The notes under the pieces were generated by a model. That model made no database searches. It was not told the DNA's origin and worked only from the letters and a program-made list of their open reading frames with translations. From positions 86,874-150,873 of the forward strand of contig JBGQCF010000002.1 in the NCBI GenBank assembly GCA_041495205.1: a DNA stretch of 64,000 bases, written 5' to 3'. Both the position numbers and the translations under genes were made by a program. This DNA comes from JAHFRG01 sp041495205 (GTDB lineage Bacteria; Pseudomonadota; Gammaproteobacteria; Burkholderiales; JAHFRG01). The first letter of the stretch is position 1. Each line of letters begins with the position of its first letter. Below are positions 8,381-15,494 of the stretch, piece by piece.

Positions 8381-8893
8381 TCAGCGGGGCGCCTTGAAGC
8401 TCGGATGAGTGAAATAAAAAGCTGCTTTAAGTTGGCGTGATTCTGTCGGTAGCCAGATTTCGACGTCTATCTTAAACGGGCCGCGTCCGATCATGGGGAA
8501 ATAATTTCCGTAGGTCATGGAGTCGGCGATCCTCATGGGTTCCATCTTCTTCTTGACGCTGGCCAATCCGATCTCGCCGACGCGAGCCTCCACGGCAGCG
8601 TCGCTCACGTGGTCGCCGCTCCCGTCATTGATGATGGACACCATGATGTGGTGAGTATCCCCGGCGGTTTTGGCCCCACCGTGCATGGTGGCTTCAGGGT
8701 GCGGTTGTGCATGCCCCTTCACGATTTCTGCTGGGACGATTCCGAGATAGATCGAGAAGCCGCCGACGACCTTGTGGTAATCGGTCTGCGCCGCAGCGGA
8801 AGTGGTTCCAAGCAGGACCCCCGAGGCCAGCGCGAGTCCGAAGATGCGAGCCAAGAACGTTCGGAACATAATCATAGTCAGGCGTGGTCGCAT
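8381..8893 (-). CDS. Exported periplasmic protein of unknown function in copper locus
   Basis: A 170-residue protein with a cleavable signal peptide ending near SAAAQ. The mature part appears to be a compact beta-rich domain with a His/Met-containing segment (HAQPHPEATMHGG and THHIMVSI), and the end AAFYFTHPSF looks like a final strand. The start at 8893 is preferred because GGGAG precedes it at good spacing; this start lies inside the end of the upstream gene, giving a 16-base overlap. An ATG at 8875 is the alternative. I do not recognise a named family with confidence. Location between a cupredoxin gene and DUF2933 suggests a periplasmic metal-related role. Confidence 0.65.
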   Translation of the reverse strand: MRPRLTMIMFRTFLARIFGLALASGVLLGTTSAAAQTDYHKVVGGFSIYLGIVPAEIVKGHAQPHPEATMHGGAKTAGDTHHIMVSIINDGSGDHVSDAAVEARVGEIGLASVKKKMEPMRIADSMTYGNYFPMIGRGPFKIDVEIWLPTESRQLKAAFYFTHPSFKAPR

Positions 8894-9609
8894 GACGGAC
8901 TCCCGTGTTTGCCGGCATGTGCCACGCTCTTGTTCCAGGTGAAATGCTCGTACACCCCGGTCCAATACAGGCCGAAGGCGAAACCGAATAGCAATTCCTC
9001 GAGTGGAATTGCGTAGATTAACACGCCGCTTAACACGGGTAAATTCCAGACTTGTTCAATATACCCCGGCGCAAACCACCTCAATCCCAGCATGAAGATT
9101 GTGTACAAGATGAGGAACAGCGCGCCGCCGACGAACGTCTTCCATTTCAGATCGGGCCGGCAGATCACCGCCGCGACTGCACCGACCACGAGGCATGCGA
9201 TTGAAGGATAAATCGGGTTCCACGGCAGAAAATAAAGGGGCACGAACAGCACGTATGGTGCGGCGAGCGCGATTGGATGGAAGCGGTGCTGGGACGCGCG
9301 GCGCTCCGCTTTGCTCATCGGCACAAGGTCTTGCCCCGTGACTGTGTTGTAGAAAACCGCCCCAATCCCGCCGATCGCGAAACAGAAGACGAAGCTTTCG
9401 ATATCGAAACCGGTTCGCTGTGCCAGTTCGAAAAGGCTCGGCGGATTCCAGTAGGCGGGAACGAAGATGGGCTCGGTGATGCCGAAGAGCGCGGTGCCGA
9501 GACTTGCGCGCCATATCACGCTGCGGTGCTTTGGATTGAGCAGGTACAGCGCGAGCCACGGAAGCAGGAACGCGCTCGACCAGATCAGCCACACATAGTG
9601 GTACTTCAA
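8878..9609 (-). CDS. Lycopene-cyclase-domain-like membrane protein
   Basis: A 243-residue protein with about seven hydrophobic helices. It contains the acidic motif PLEELLFGFAFGLYWTGVYE, which closely resembles the P-x-E-E-L-F/L motif of CarR/CrtY-type lycopene cyclase domains, and an earlier FDIESFVFCFAIGG with an acidic residue in a helix. The start is a TTG with AGGGG upstream. There are no other carotenoid genes in the window, and the setting is a copper-handling run, so cyclase activity is doubtful. The fold assignment is better supported than the function. Confidence 0.65.
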   Translation of the reverse strand: MKYHYVWLIWSSAFLLPWLALYLLNPKHRSVIWRASLGTALFGITEPIFVPAYWNPPSLFELAQRTGFDIESFVFCFAIGGIGAVFYNTVTGQDLVPMSKAERRASQHRFHPIALAAPYVLFVPLYFLPWNPIYPSIACLVVGAVAAVICRPDLKWKTFVGGALFLILYTIFMLGLRWFAPGYIEQVWNLPVLSGVLIYAIPLEELLFGFAFGLYWTGVYEHFTWNKSVAHAGKHGSPSCDHA

Positions 9610-9715
9610 TGGCGACCCCTTTTAATGTTTACGCAACTTCGACTCGCCAGCTTGCCAATCGTCAATACGTTCGGATTATTCATGAGGACCTCGAGAATAG
9701 TTCGAATCCCGTGGG
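9610..9715. other. Short intergenic spacer
   Basis: About 106 bases between the cupredoxin and lycopene-cyclase-like genes. A short AGTTCGAATCCC run resembles a tRNA T-loop but has no surrounding cloverleaf. Nothing else is seen. Confidence 0.35.
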
Positions 9716-10198
9716 TCACTTTGCCAATACTACTTCTGTTTTCATTCCGGCCTCGAAGTGACCTGGGATATGGCACGCAAACACCAGCTTACCCTGAACT
9801 GGTTTGTCGAATTTCCAAATCAGCACCTTGGTCTCGCCGGGCTCAAGCGTCACCATGTTCGGGTCATTGTGAACCATGTTTGGCATCTTTTTCATCATTG
9901 CAGCATGCGCTCGCTGATACGGTGCGTCCCCGATTGAGAACTCGTGGCGGGTCTGGCCGGTGTTCTTGATAACAAATTTCACAACGTCACCCCGCTTGAT
10001 GTCGGTGCGGTCAAACACGAACTTCATCTGATCGTTGGCCTCGACATTGATGGTCTTGGTAACTTCGGATTCCGTACCTGGGTCGCCAAAGGTTACCTTC
10101 ATGCCGTCATGATGGTCATGGCCGGCATCGGCGAACGCAGGCCCGTATGCAAAAAGTGCGGATATAATTACTATTGCACGAGTAAGCTTGGTCTTCAT
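9716..10198 (-). CDS. Periplasmic cupredoxin (CopI-like copper protein)
   Basis: A 160-residue secreted copper protein. A signal peptide (through AFADAG) is followed by a His-rich segment (HDHHDG) and a plastocyanin/azurin-type domain: RHEFSIG supplies one His ligand and the loop CHIPGHFEAGM supplies the Cys, His and Met ligands. An NxxMVxLEPGET segment with a Met cluster (MMKKMPNM) may also bind copper. The ATG at 10198 has an AAGAGA site. Such proteins protect the periplasm from copper and are usually co-transcribed with copper ATPases. It lies directly downstream of a copper ATPase fragment and the intact ATPase operon. Confidence 0.9.
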   Translation of the reverse strand: MKTKLTRAIVIISALFAYGPAFADAGHDHHDGMKVTFGDPGTESEVTKTINVEANDQMKFVFDRTDIKRGDVVKFVIKNTGQTRHEFSIGDAPYQRAHAAMMKKMPNMVHNDPNMVTLEPGETKVLIWKFDKPVQGKLVFACHIPGHFEAGMKTEVVLAK

Positions 10199-10208
10199 AT
10201 CAATTCTC

Positions 10209-10379
10209 TTAATACGTTGCATGAGACTCGTTAGCTACAGAGAATTCGTGTTGTCTGACGAGCTTCACGCGCTTGAGTAGTACCGAGTTGACGATCACCG
10301 ACAGCGACGACAGCGCCATGGCCGCGGCGGCGATGATCGGGTTAAGAAACCCCTGCGCGGCCACGATGGCCGTCCATAC
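10209..10379 (-). pseudogene. C-terminal fragment of a second copper P-type ATPase
   Basis: The minus-strand reading contains GFLNPIIAAAAMALSSLSVI and NSVLLKRVKL, which matches the last membrane helices of the intact ATPase at 10881-13262 almost residue for residue. Nothing of the remaining roughly 700 residues is present, and upstream sequence is unrelated and in another frame. It ends with a short divergent tail. This is a scar of a deleted paralogue or of recombination between two ATPase genes. Confidence 0.88.
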
Positions 10380-10381
10380 AC

Positions 10382-10492
10382 TCAGCCCCAGAACATCAAC
10401 ACCCCGGCGGCAAGCCCGATGGCGAACAGCGGGCACAGCCACAGCCAGTTACCGAGTGCCGCCTCCCAGTTGGCAATCACCTCGTCCGTCAC
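10382..10492 (-). CDS. Possible 36-residue single-helix membrane peptide
   Basis: A GTG start lies one base after the stop of the DUF5676 gene, so it could be read by coupled translation. The product begins MTDEVIANWEAALGNW and ends in one hydrophobic helix (LFAIGLAAGVLMFWG). It abuts the ATPase fragment. It may be a genuine tiny protein or the truncated start of a lost gene. I recognise no family. Confidence 0.3.
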   Translation of the reverse strand: MTDEVIANWEAALGNWLWLCPLFAIGLAAGVLMFWG

Positions 10493-10493
10493 C

Positions 10494-10748
10494 TCACCGC
10501 AGTCTTTTGCTCCAGAATCCCCACGTGATTCCATAGAGCGCGCCGAGCACAAAACCGGCGGCGGTGAACAGCACGAATCCTGTCAGGAAAGCGAGGGGAC
10601 TGCCGGAGATCGGCCATGGACTGGCCGACGCAAGCCCGGCGAGCAGCCCGAAGGGCGGAAACAGCGCATCGAAAATGGCGCACAGGATATACGCCACACC
10701 CAGAGTCGTAGCCAGCGAAAACGCATGCACTTTCCAGAAGTCGTTCAT
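10494..10748 (-). CDS. DUF5676-type membrane protein, copy 2
   Basis: An 84-residue protein with two hydrophobic helices (about 9-34 and 55-75) and an acidic-to-basic C-terminus. It aligns in length and plan with the DUF5676-like protein at 13303-13587: a short N-terminus, ATTLGVAYILCA against ALTLAISYTVCA, a Pro-rich loop, and a GFxxGxLxxxxW helix. AGGAGG precedes the ATG. It lies downstream of the copper ATPase, so the ATPase is bracketed by two family members. Function is unknown; the family recurs in heavy-metal loci. Confidence 0.72.
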   Translation of the reverse strand: MNDFWKVHAFSLATTLGVAYILCAIFDALFPPFGLLAGLASASPWPISGSPLAFLTGFVLFTAAGFVLGALYGITWGFWSKRLR

Positions 10749-10880
10749 AACACACCTCCTTAAATATTATTGGTTCCATAAGCGGCACGGCTACTTGCCT
10801 GGCCACCTGATGCTCCAGCATCTGTTCCATCATCTCCATTCGTTTTTCGGGTATGGGTCTTTTTGCATGTGTGACAAGCC
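10749..10880 (-). other. Spacer between copper ATPase and second DUF5676 gene
   Basis: It holds the strong AGGAGG ribosome-binding site of the downstream gene. A minus-strand reading from 10839 (MEMMEQMLEHQVARQ) has no support beyond a Met-rich start and runs into the next gene in another frame. I call no gene here. Confidence 0.35.
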
Positions 10881-13262
10881 TTAGCGGTTAGAGAGCTTCA
10901 CGCGCTTTAGCAGCGCGGAATTGACGATCACCGAAAGCGAGCTCAACGCCATGGCAGCTGCAGCAATGACAGGATTGAGGAAACCCAATGCCGCGATGGG
11001 AACGCCGACAGAGTTATAGATGAAAGCCCAGAACAGGTTTTGCTTGATGGTGCGCATTGTTGCGCGGGAAAGATTGATGCCTGAGACAACGTCACGCACA
11101 TCGTTCTTTACGAGGATGATGCCGCCGGTCTCCTTGGCTACATCGGAGCCCGAGCCGATGGCGATGCCGATATCCGCGGTGGCCAGCGCCGGCGCGTCGT
11201 TGACGCCATCGCCAACCATCGCCACCACCTTCTTCTTCGCCTGAAGATCCTTGATGATCCGGGCCTTGTCGGAAGGCAAAACCTCGGCAATAACAGTATC
11301 GATTCCTAGCTCGCGACCGATCGTGTTGGCGGTGCGAGAGTTGTCGCCGGTAAGCATGATCACCTCAATGCCGCTTGCTTTCAGCGATGCAACTGCCTCT
11401 TTCGCTTCCGGCTTGAGAGTGTCGGCGACAGCGATGATTGCGGCAAGCTTGCCGCCACAGCCGACCAGCATCGCGGTCTTGCCTTCCGCTTCTAGCCGCA
11501 CCATTTCCGTCTCGGCGGCTGTGACATCCACATTCTGGCGCTTGAGATGACGCCGGTTTCCGAGCAGCACTTGGCGGCCCTCGATCTCGCCAACTACGCC
11601 ATGTCCCGGCACCGAATCAAAATTCGCAACGGCAGTAAGTTCAATCCCCGTATTCTTGGCTGCACGGACAATCGCTTCGCCGAGTGGGTGTTCCGAACCG
11701 CTTTCAAGACTCGCGGCGAGCCGAAGCACATCGTTCTTGCCGAACGGAGGGAAGGCGACAATGTCTGTCACGTCCGGTTCTCCGCGTGTTAGGGTGCCGG
11801 TCTTGTCGAAAACGACCGCGGTCAGCTTCTGGGCGCGCTCGAGAATTTCGCCACCCCGGATGAGGATGCCTCCCTCGGCGCCCCTGCCGACGCCCACCAT
11901 CAACGCCGCCGGGGTGGCGATTCCCAATGCGCAGGGGCAGGCAATGATGAGGACGGCGATGAAGGCGAGCAGCCCCTGCGGGAAATTCCCCGCAAGCCAC
12001 CACCCGGCAAACGCGAGCACCGCGGTGCCGACCACCGCCGGAACGAAATAAGTGGTGACTCGATCCGCAAGGCGCTGGATGGGAGCGCTGCTGGCCTGAG
12101 CTTCTTCCACCAGCTTGATGATCTGGGCGAGGGCGGTTTCCGCGCCGACCTTGGTGGCCTGAAAGCGGAACATTCCGGTCCGATTCAGCGTCCCGCCGAT
12201 CACGGCGGAGCCAGGACGCTTCTCGACCGGCATCGATTCCCCGGTGAGCATGGATTCGTCTACAGCAGACGCGCCCTCCAAGACGACGCCGTCAGTGGGG
12301 ATCTTCTCGCCCGGCCGGACGATCACTGTTTCCTCGACCATCACGCTCTCGGCCGGCACTTCCATTTCCTGGCCGTCCCGGATCACGCGAGCGGTCGCCG
12401 GCTTGAGGTCAAGGAGCTTGCGCACCGCTGCGGAGGAGTGCTTCTTAATGATCTCTTCCATGTATTTGCCGAGCAACACGAACGCGATAATCACCGCCGA
12501 GACTTCAAAGTAAACATCGCGCTCCTCGACTTTCACCGGGAGCATGTCCGGGAAAAACAGCACCGCCACGCTGTAGAAGTATGCAACCGAAGTGCCGAGC
12601 GCAATGAGGAAGTCCATGTTGATGGACCGCGTGCGGACCGCGTTCCAGGCGCCGACGTAGAAACTCCATCCGCCGATGAATTGAACCGGCGTGACCAGCA
12701 GGAACAGCCATATTCCCCAAGTAAACCACGGCAACTGCGGAATTGGTGCCCAAGTAAGAATCGTCGCCCCCGTGGCAAGCGCGAGGAACGCTCCCGCGCG
12801 CATGATCGCGAGCGCCAGCACGCCGGTGAGCGCGATGGTCACCCGCGTGCGCATGGACTTCAGCTCGGCCTCGGGCGATTCGAAGGTGCGTTGGCAACCG
12901 ACGCTGCAGAAGTAATAGGTTCGGCCGCCACGCTCCGAGCGCAGTGACGTCGCCTTGTCGACCATCATTCCGCAGATCGGATCCTTTGCCATTTCCTTTG
13001 CGGATTTGCGGATAGCGCTCTGCATCGGTGTGTCGTGCTCGGCGTGGGCGATCGACCGCCCGTGAGCCGGGGCAAGCGTGAGTGTCGCCGCATGCGTCTT
13101 CGGATTTCCTTGATCCGCTCTGCCCGCGAATTTACCGGGGTCTGCCTTGAATGCGTTCAGGCAATGCGCGGAGCAAAAGAAATACGTCTGCCCCTGGTAC
13201 GCGTGACTCCCTCCCGAGCGGGCGGGATCAACTTCCATCCCGCACACGGGATCAATTGCCAT
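10881..13262 (-). CDS. copA: Copper-translocating P-type ATPase with two N-terminal YHS domains
   Basis: An inner-membrane P1B-type ATPase of 793 residues that exports copper using ATP. Two YHS metal-binding domains (DPVCGMEV with FFCSAHC near the start, and DPICGMMV with YFCSVGC at about 105-140) replace the usual CxxC domains. Eight helices surround the CPC motif IACPCALGIATP; SMLTGES, DKTGTLTRGEP, the HP motif SEHPLGEAIV and GDGVNDAP complete the catalytic set. The ATG at 13262 with an upstream AGAGG is chosen because the longer frame adds an unlikely Cys-rich leader. It follows a DUF5676 gene by 40 bases. The cupredoxin and DUF2933 genes downstream fit copper detoxification. Silver could also be a substrate. 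Confidence 0.94.
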   Translation of the reverse strand: MAIDPVCGMEVDPARSGGSHAYQGQTYFFCSAHCLNAFKADPGKFAGRADQGNPKTHAATLTLAPAHGRSIAHAEHDTPMQSAIRKSAKEMAKDPICGMMVDKATSLRSERGGRTYYFCSVGCQRTFESPEAELKSMRTRVTIALTGVLALAIMRAGAFLALATGATILTWAPIPQLPWFTWGIWLFLLVTPVQFIGGWSFYVGAWNAVRTRSINMDFLIALGTSVAYFYSVAVLFFPDMLPVKVEERDVYFEVSAVIIAFVLLGKYMEEIIKKHSSAAVRKLLDLKPATARVIRDGQEMEVPAESVMVEETVIVRPGEKIPTDGVVLEGASAVDESMLTGESMPVEKRPGSAVIGGTLNRTGMFRFQATKVGAETALAQIIKLVEEAQASSAPIQRLADRVTTYFVPAVVGTAVLAFAGWWLAGNFPQGLLAFIAVLIIACPCALGIATPAALMVGVGRGAEGGILIRGGEILERAQKLTAVVFDKTGTLTRGEPDVTDIVAFPPFGKNDVLRLAASLESGSEHPLGEAIVRAAKNTGIELTAVANFDSVPGHGVVGEIEGRQVLLGNRRHLKRQNVDVTAAETEMVRLEAEGKTAMLVGCGGKLAAIIAVADTLKPEAKEAVASLKASGIEVIMLTGDNSRTANTIGRELGIDTVIAEVLPSDKARIIKDLQAKKKVVAMVGDGVNDAPALATADIGIAIGSGSDVAKETGGIILVKNDVRDVVSGINLSRATMRTIKQNLFWAFIYNSVGVPIAALGFLNPVIAAAAMALSSLSVIVNSALLKRVKLSNR

Positions 13263-13302
13263 TGCTTTACCTCTTCTCTTTCCTTGTTCCTTCACCCGAA
13301 CT

Positions 13303-13587
13303 TCAGCTTGGACCGCTGTCGCCGTGGAACAGGTTGTGCAGCCAAGCGAACAGCGCACCGACCGCGAAGCCCCAAATCACGAAGACCACCAACGGATAGA
13401 TGAACATCGGGAAGGTGAAAGGCTCGGGCATTACGAGCTTGCGGAAATCAAGCCCGTGAAACAGGGCGTTTAGGAAATCAATTCCCCGTTCTGGCCACAG
13501 CGCGTACAGTGCTGCGCAAACTGTATAGCTAATGGCAAGCGTCAACGCCAGTGTAGCCCCTGTTTTCCAGGGATGCATCGTTGTCAT
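13303..13587 (-). CDS. DUF5676-type membrane protein, copy 1
   Basis: A 94-residue protein with two hydrophobic helices (about 10-30 and 58-85), beginning MTTMHPWKTGATLALTL and ending in a His-containing tail (WLHNLFHGDS). It is the first gene of the copper ATPase operon. A GGAGG site precedes its ATG. The role is unknown; partnership with the ATPase is inferred from tight linkage and from the second copy downstream. Confidence 0.72.
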   Translation of the reverse strand: MTTMHPWKTGATLALTLAISYTVCAALYALWPERGIDFLNALFHGLDFRKLVMPEPFTFPMFIYPLVVFVIWGFAVGALFAWLHNLFHGDSGPS

Positions 13588-13604
13588 GATTCCCTCCTTA
13601 AATC

Positions 13605-13644
13605 TTTATAGAACAACACAGCATGACTCCATGCTGAAGGAGAC
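13605..13644 (-). promoter_or_regulatory. Possible promoter and operator of the copper operon
   Basis: Upstream of the first copper gene lies a TATAAA-like -10 (13605-13610, minus strand) with an imperfect inverted repeat GACTCC-N8-GGAGAC at 13625-13644 over the expected -35. The placement resembles a metal-responsive MerR-type operator, but the half-sites are not a recognised CueR box and no regulator gene is nearby. Confidence 0.35.
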
Positions 13645-13687
13645 ATCACACAACCGATTAAGTTTAAGCTTTTACGCACTTAGTTTG

Positions 13688-13701
13688 TTGATTTAGATCA
13701 A
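13688..13701. promoter_or_regulatory. FNR/ANR/DNR box 1
   Basis: TTGATTTAGATCAA is a perfect match to the TTGAT-N4-ATCAA consensus for oxygen-sensing FNR-family regulators. It lies between the divergent copper operon and hemN. If it acts at -41.5 towards hemN, transcription would begin near 13736. Confidence 0.8.
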
Positions 13702-13751
13702 GGAGGCCGCATGCCGGTTGTTTCATCGCCTGAGTGGCTGCTGCACCAAGT

Positions 13752-13765
13752 TTGATCTGGATCAA
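13752..13765 (+). promoter_or_regulatory. FNR/ANR/DNR box 2
   Basis: TTGATCTGGATCAA is a second perfect FNR-type site, 64 bases centre to centre from the first and 29 bases before the first likely hemN start. At -41.5 it would place a transcript start near 13800, which fits a hemN start at 13830 better than at 13794. Confidence 0.8.
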
Positions 13766-13793
13766 TCTGCCGCTTGCCGCTTGGGGTCATATT

Positions 13794-15227
13794 ATGCACA
13801 ATTTGGTGAAGATGATGCCGACGGTAGAAATGAACAATTTCGTACCCGACCCCCTGGGTGTGGATGCGGGTCTTCTGCGGCGGCTGGAGCGCAGCGGCCC
13901 CCGTTACACTTCCTATCCAACTGCGGACCGTTTCGTTGAAGCGTTCGGGCCCGATGCTTACCGGACCTGGACGGCAAAGCGCAACATCGGCGGCATCATC
14001 CGTCCTCTTTCGCTGTATGTGCACATCCCATTTTGTGACAGCCCCTGCTTCTATTGTGCATGCAATAAGATAATCACCAGGGATGAGAGCATTGTGGAAA
14101 ACTACTTGCGCTATCTAGAGCAGGAAATCGCCGTGCAGGGCGAGTTGTTCCGCAGCGACCCGGATGTGGTTCAATTGCACTGGGGCGGCGGCACGCCTAC
14201 TTTTCTTAAACATGATGAGTTGCGCCAGCTGATGGCAGTAATCCGCAGCCATTTCCGCTTGGCTGCGGAAGGTGAATATTCGGTGGAAATCGATCCGCGC
14301 ACTGCCGACGGGGAAACGATGGCAGTGCTCGCTGAGCTTGGATTCAACCGCGCCAGCTTCGGCGTGCAGGACTTCGACCCGGTTGTGCAAAAGGCGGTGA
14401 ACCGGGTACAGACGAGGGAAGAGACTGTGTGCGTAATCCGTGCGGCGCGCCACGAAGGATTCAAGTCCGTAAACATCGATCTGATTTACGGTCTGCCACA
14501 CCAAAATGTTGTGAGCTTTAACGAAACGCTTGACTGTGTGATCGCGATGGACCCTGACCGGGTTTCAATATACAGCTACGCGCATCTCCCCAACCGGTTC
14601 AAGGCGCAACGCAGAATCAATGAAGCGAACTTGCCAGACGCGGGAACAAAATTGCAGCTCCTGGGGTTGGCCATCAAACGCATGACCGATGCGGGATACA
14701 TTTACATCGGCATGGATCATTTTGCCAAGCTGGATGACGAACTGACGCAGGCCCAGCGCCAAGGCCGTTTGCATCGCAACTTCCAGGGATATTCGACTTA
14801 CGCCGATTGCGATCTAGTGGCCCTGGGTGTTTCCGCCATCGGCAAGATCGGCCCCACTTACAGCCAGAACTTCCGGACGCTGGAGGAATATTATGACTGC
14901 CTCAATCGCGGGCAATTGCCTATCATGCGTGGCATTGAGCTGACGGCTGACGATCTGGTGCGGCGCGCTGTGATCCAGGCTCTCATGTGCCATTTCGAGC
15001 TTTCCAAGGAAGCTATAGAAAAGGCCCACGTGGTGGAATTTGACAATTACTTTGCACCGGAACTGTTAGAACTCGAGGGTTTTGAGCGCCAGGGATTGCT
15101 TACCCTGGAGGACTGCTGGATTAACGTGACGCCGCGTGGCCGGTTCGCCATCCGCGACATCTGCATGGTGTTCGACAAATACCTGCGCACCGACCTGGAA
15201 CGCCGCCGCTATTCCAAGCTGATATAA
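13794..15227 (+). CDS. hemN: Oxygen-independent coproporphyrinogen III oxidase HemN
   Basis: A cytoplasmic radical-SAM enzyme that converts coproporphyrinogen III to protoporphyrinogen IX without oxygen in heme synthesis. The 477-residue protein has GPRYTSYPTADRF near the N-terminus, the radical-SAM cluster motif CDSPCFYCAC, GGGTPTFL, EIDPR, FGVQDFDP and the HemN C-terminal domain. Length is close to the usual 450-460 residues. The start is uncertain: ATG codons at 13794, 13812 and 13830 are all in frame with weak ribosome-binding sites. Two FNR boxes upstream indicate low-oxygen induction. It is transcribed away from the copper operon. Confidence 0.95.
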   Translation: MHNLVKMMPTVEMNNFVPDPLGVDAGLLRRLERSGPRYTSYPTADRFVEAFGPDAYRTWTAKRNIGGIIRPLSLYVHIPFCDSPCFYCACNKIITRDESIVENYLRYLEQEIAVQGELFRSDPDVVQLHWGGGTPTFLKHDELRQLMAVIRSHFRLAAEGEYSVEIDPRTADGETMAVLAELGFNRASFGVQDFDPVVQKAVNRVQTREETVCVIRAARHEGFKSVNIDLIYGLPHQNVVSFNETLDCVIAMDPDRVSIYSYAHLPNRFKAQRRINEANLPDAGTKLQLLGLAIKRMTDAGYIYIGMDHFAKLDDELTQAQRQGRLHRNFQGYSTYADCDLVALGVSAIGKIGPTYSQNFRTLEEYYDCLNRGQLPIMRGIELTADDLVRRAVIQALMCHFELSKEAIEKAHVVEFDNYFAPELLELEGFERQGLLTLEDCWINVTPRGRFAIRDICMVFDKYLRTDLERRRYSKLI

Positions 15228-15267
15228 TCGCGGCGCCGGATATTCGCAGCGATTTACAGTTGCCGAT

Positions 15268-15423
15268 TTATAGCCTCTTAGTCACATGCATCAGTTTCGG
15301 ATCGTCGGTGCTTGTGGAAATATCGAAGCCCAGCGCTTTTACCAGCTGCAGCATTGCAATATTCTGTTTAAGCACCCACCCATCAATGACTTTGATCCCT
15401 TTGTGGCGAATGCATTCAGCCAT
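15268..15423 (-). pseudogene. GNAT acetyltransferase C-terminal remnant
   Basis: A 51-residue minus-strand reading begins MAECIRHKGIKVIDGWVLKQ and continues with N-x-x-ML-L-LVKALGF. This is the beta-4/alpha-4/beta-5 end of a GNAT domain of the kind fused to ADP-forming acyl-CoA synthetases (Pat-type protein acetyltransferases). The AdoCoA-binding first half is missing and an in-frame stop lies 13 codons upstream. It sits in the hemN-mgtA spacer. I take it as a decayed gene end. Confidence 0.72.
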
Positions 15424-15494
15424 GTTGATATAGGTCAAATATTTTTATTCGGATAAATAGTGACAGCTAATATGTCTGAAAGAGGGCGCAACAA

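Noticed and set aside
8878..9609. Carotenoid biosynthesis because of a lycopene-cyclase-like protein
   Set aside because: There is no phytoene synthase, desaturase or other crt gene in the window; the gene sits among copper genes.
9695..9720. tRNA-like T-loop sequence AGTTCGAATCCC
   Set aside because: No matching T-stem, anticodon arm or acceptor stem can be drawn in the flanking 90 bases.
10489..10839. 116-codon minus-strand frame starting MEMMEQMLEHQ
   Set aside because: Most of it overlaps the DUF5676 gene in another frame, and the DUF5676 gene has a strong ribosome-binding site.
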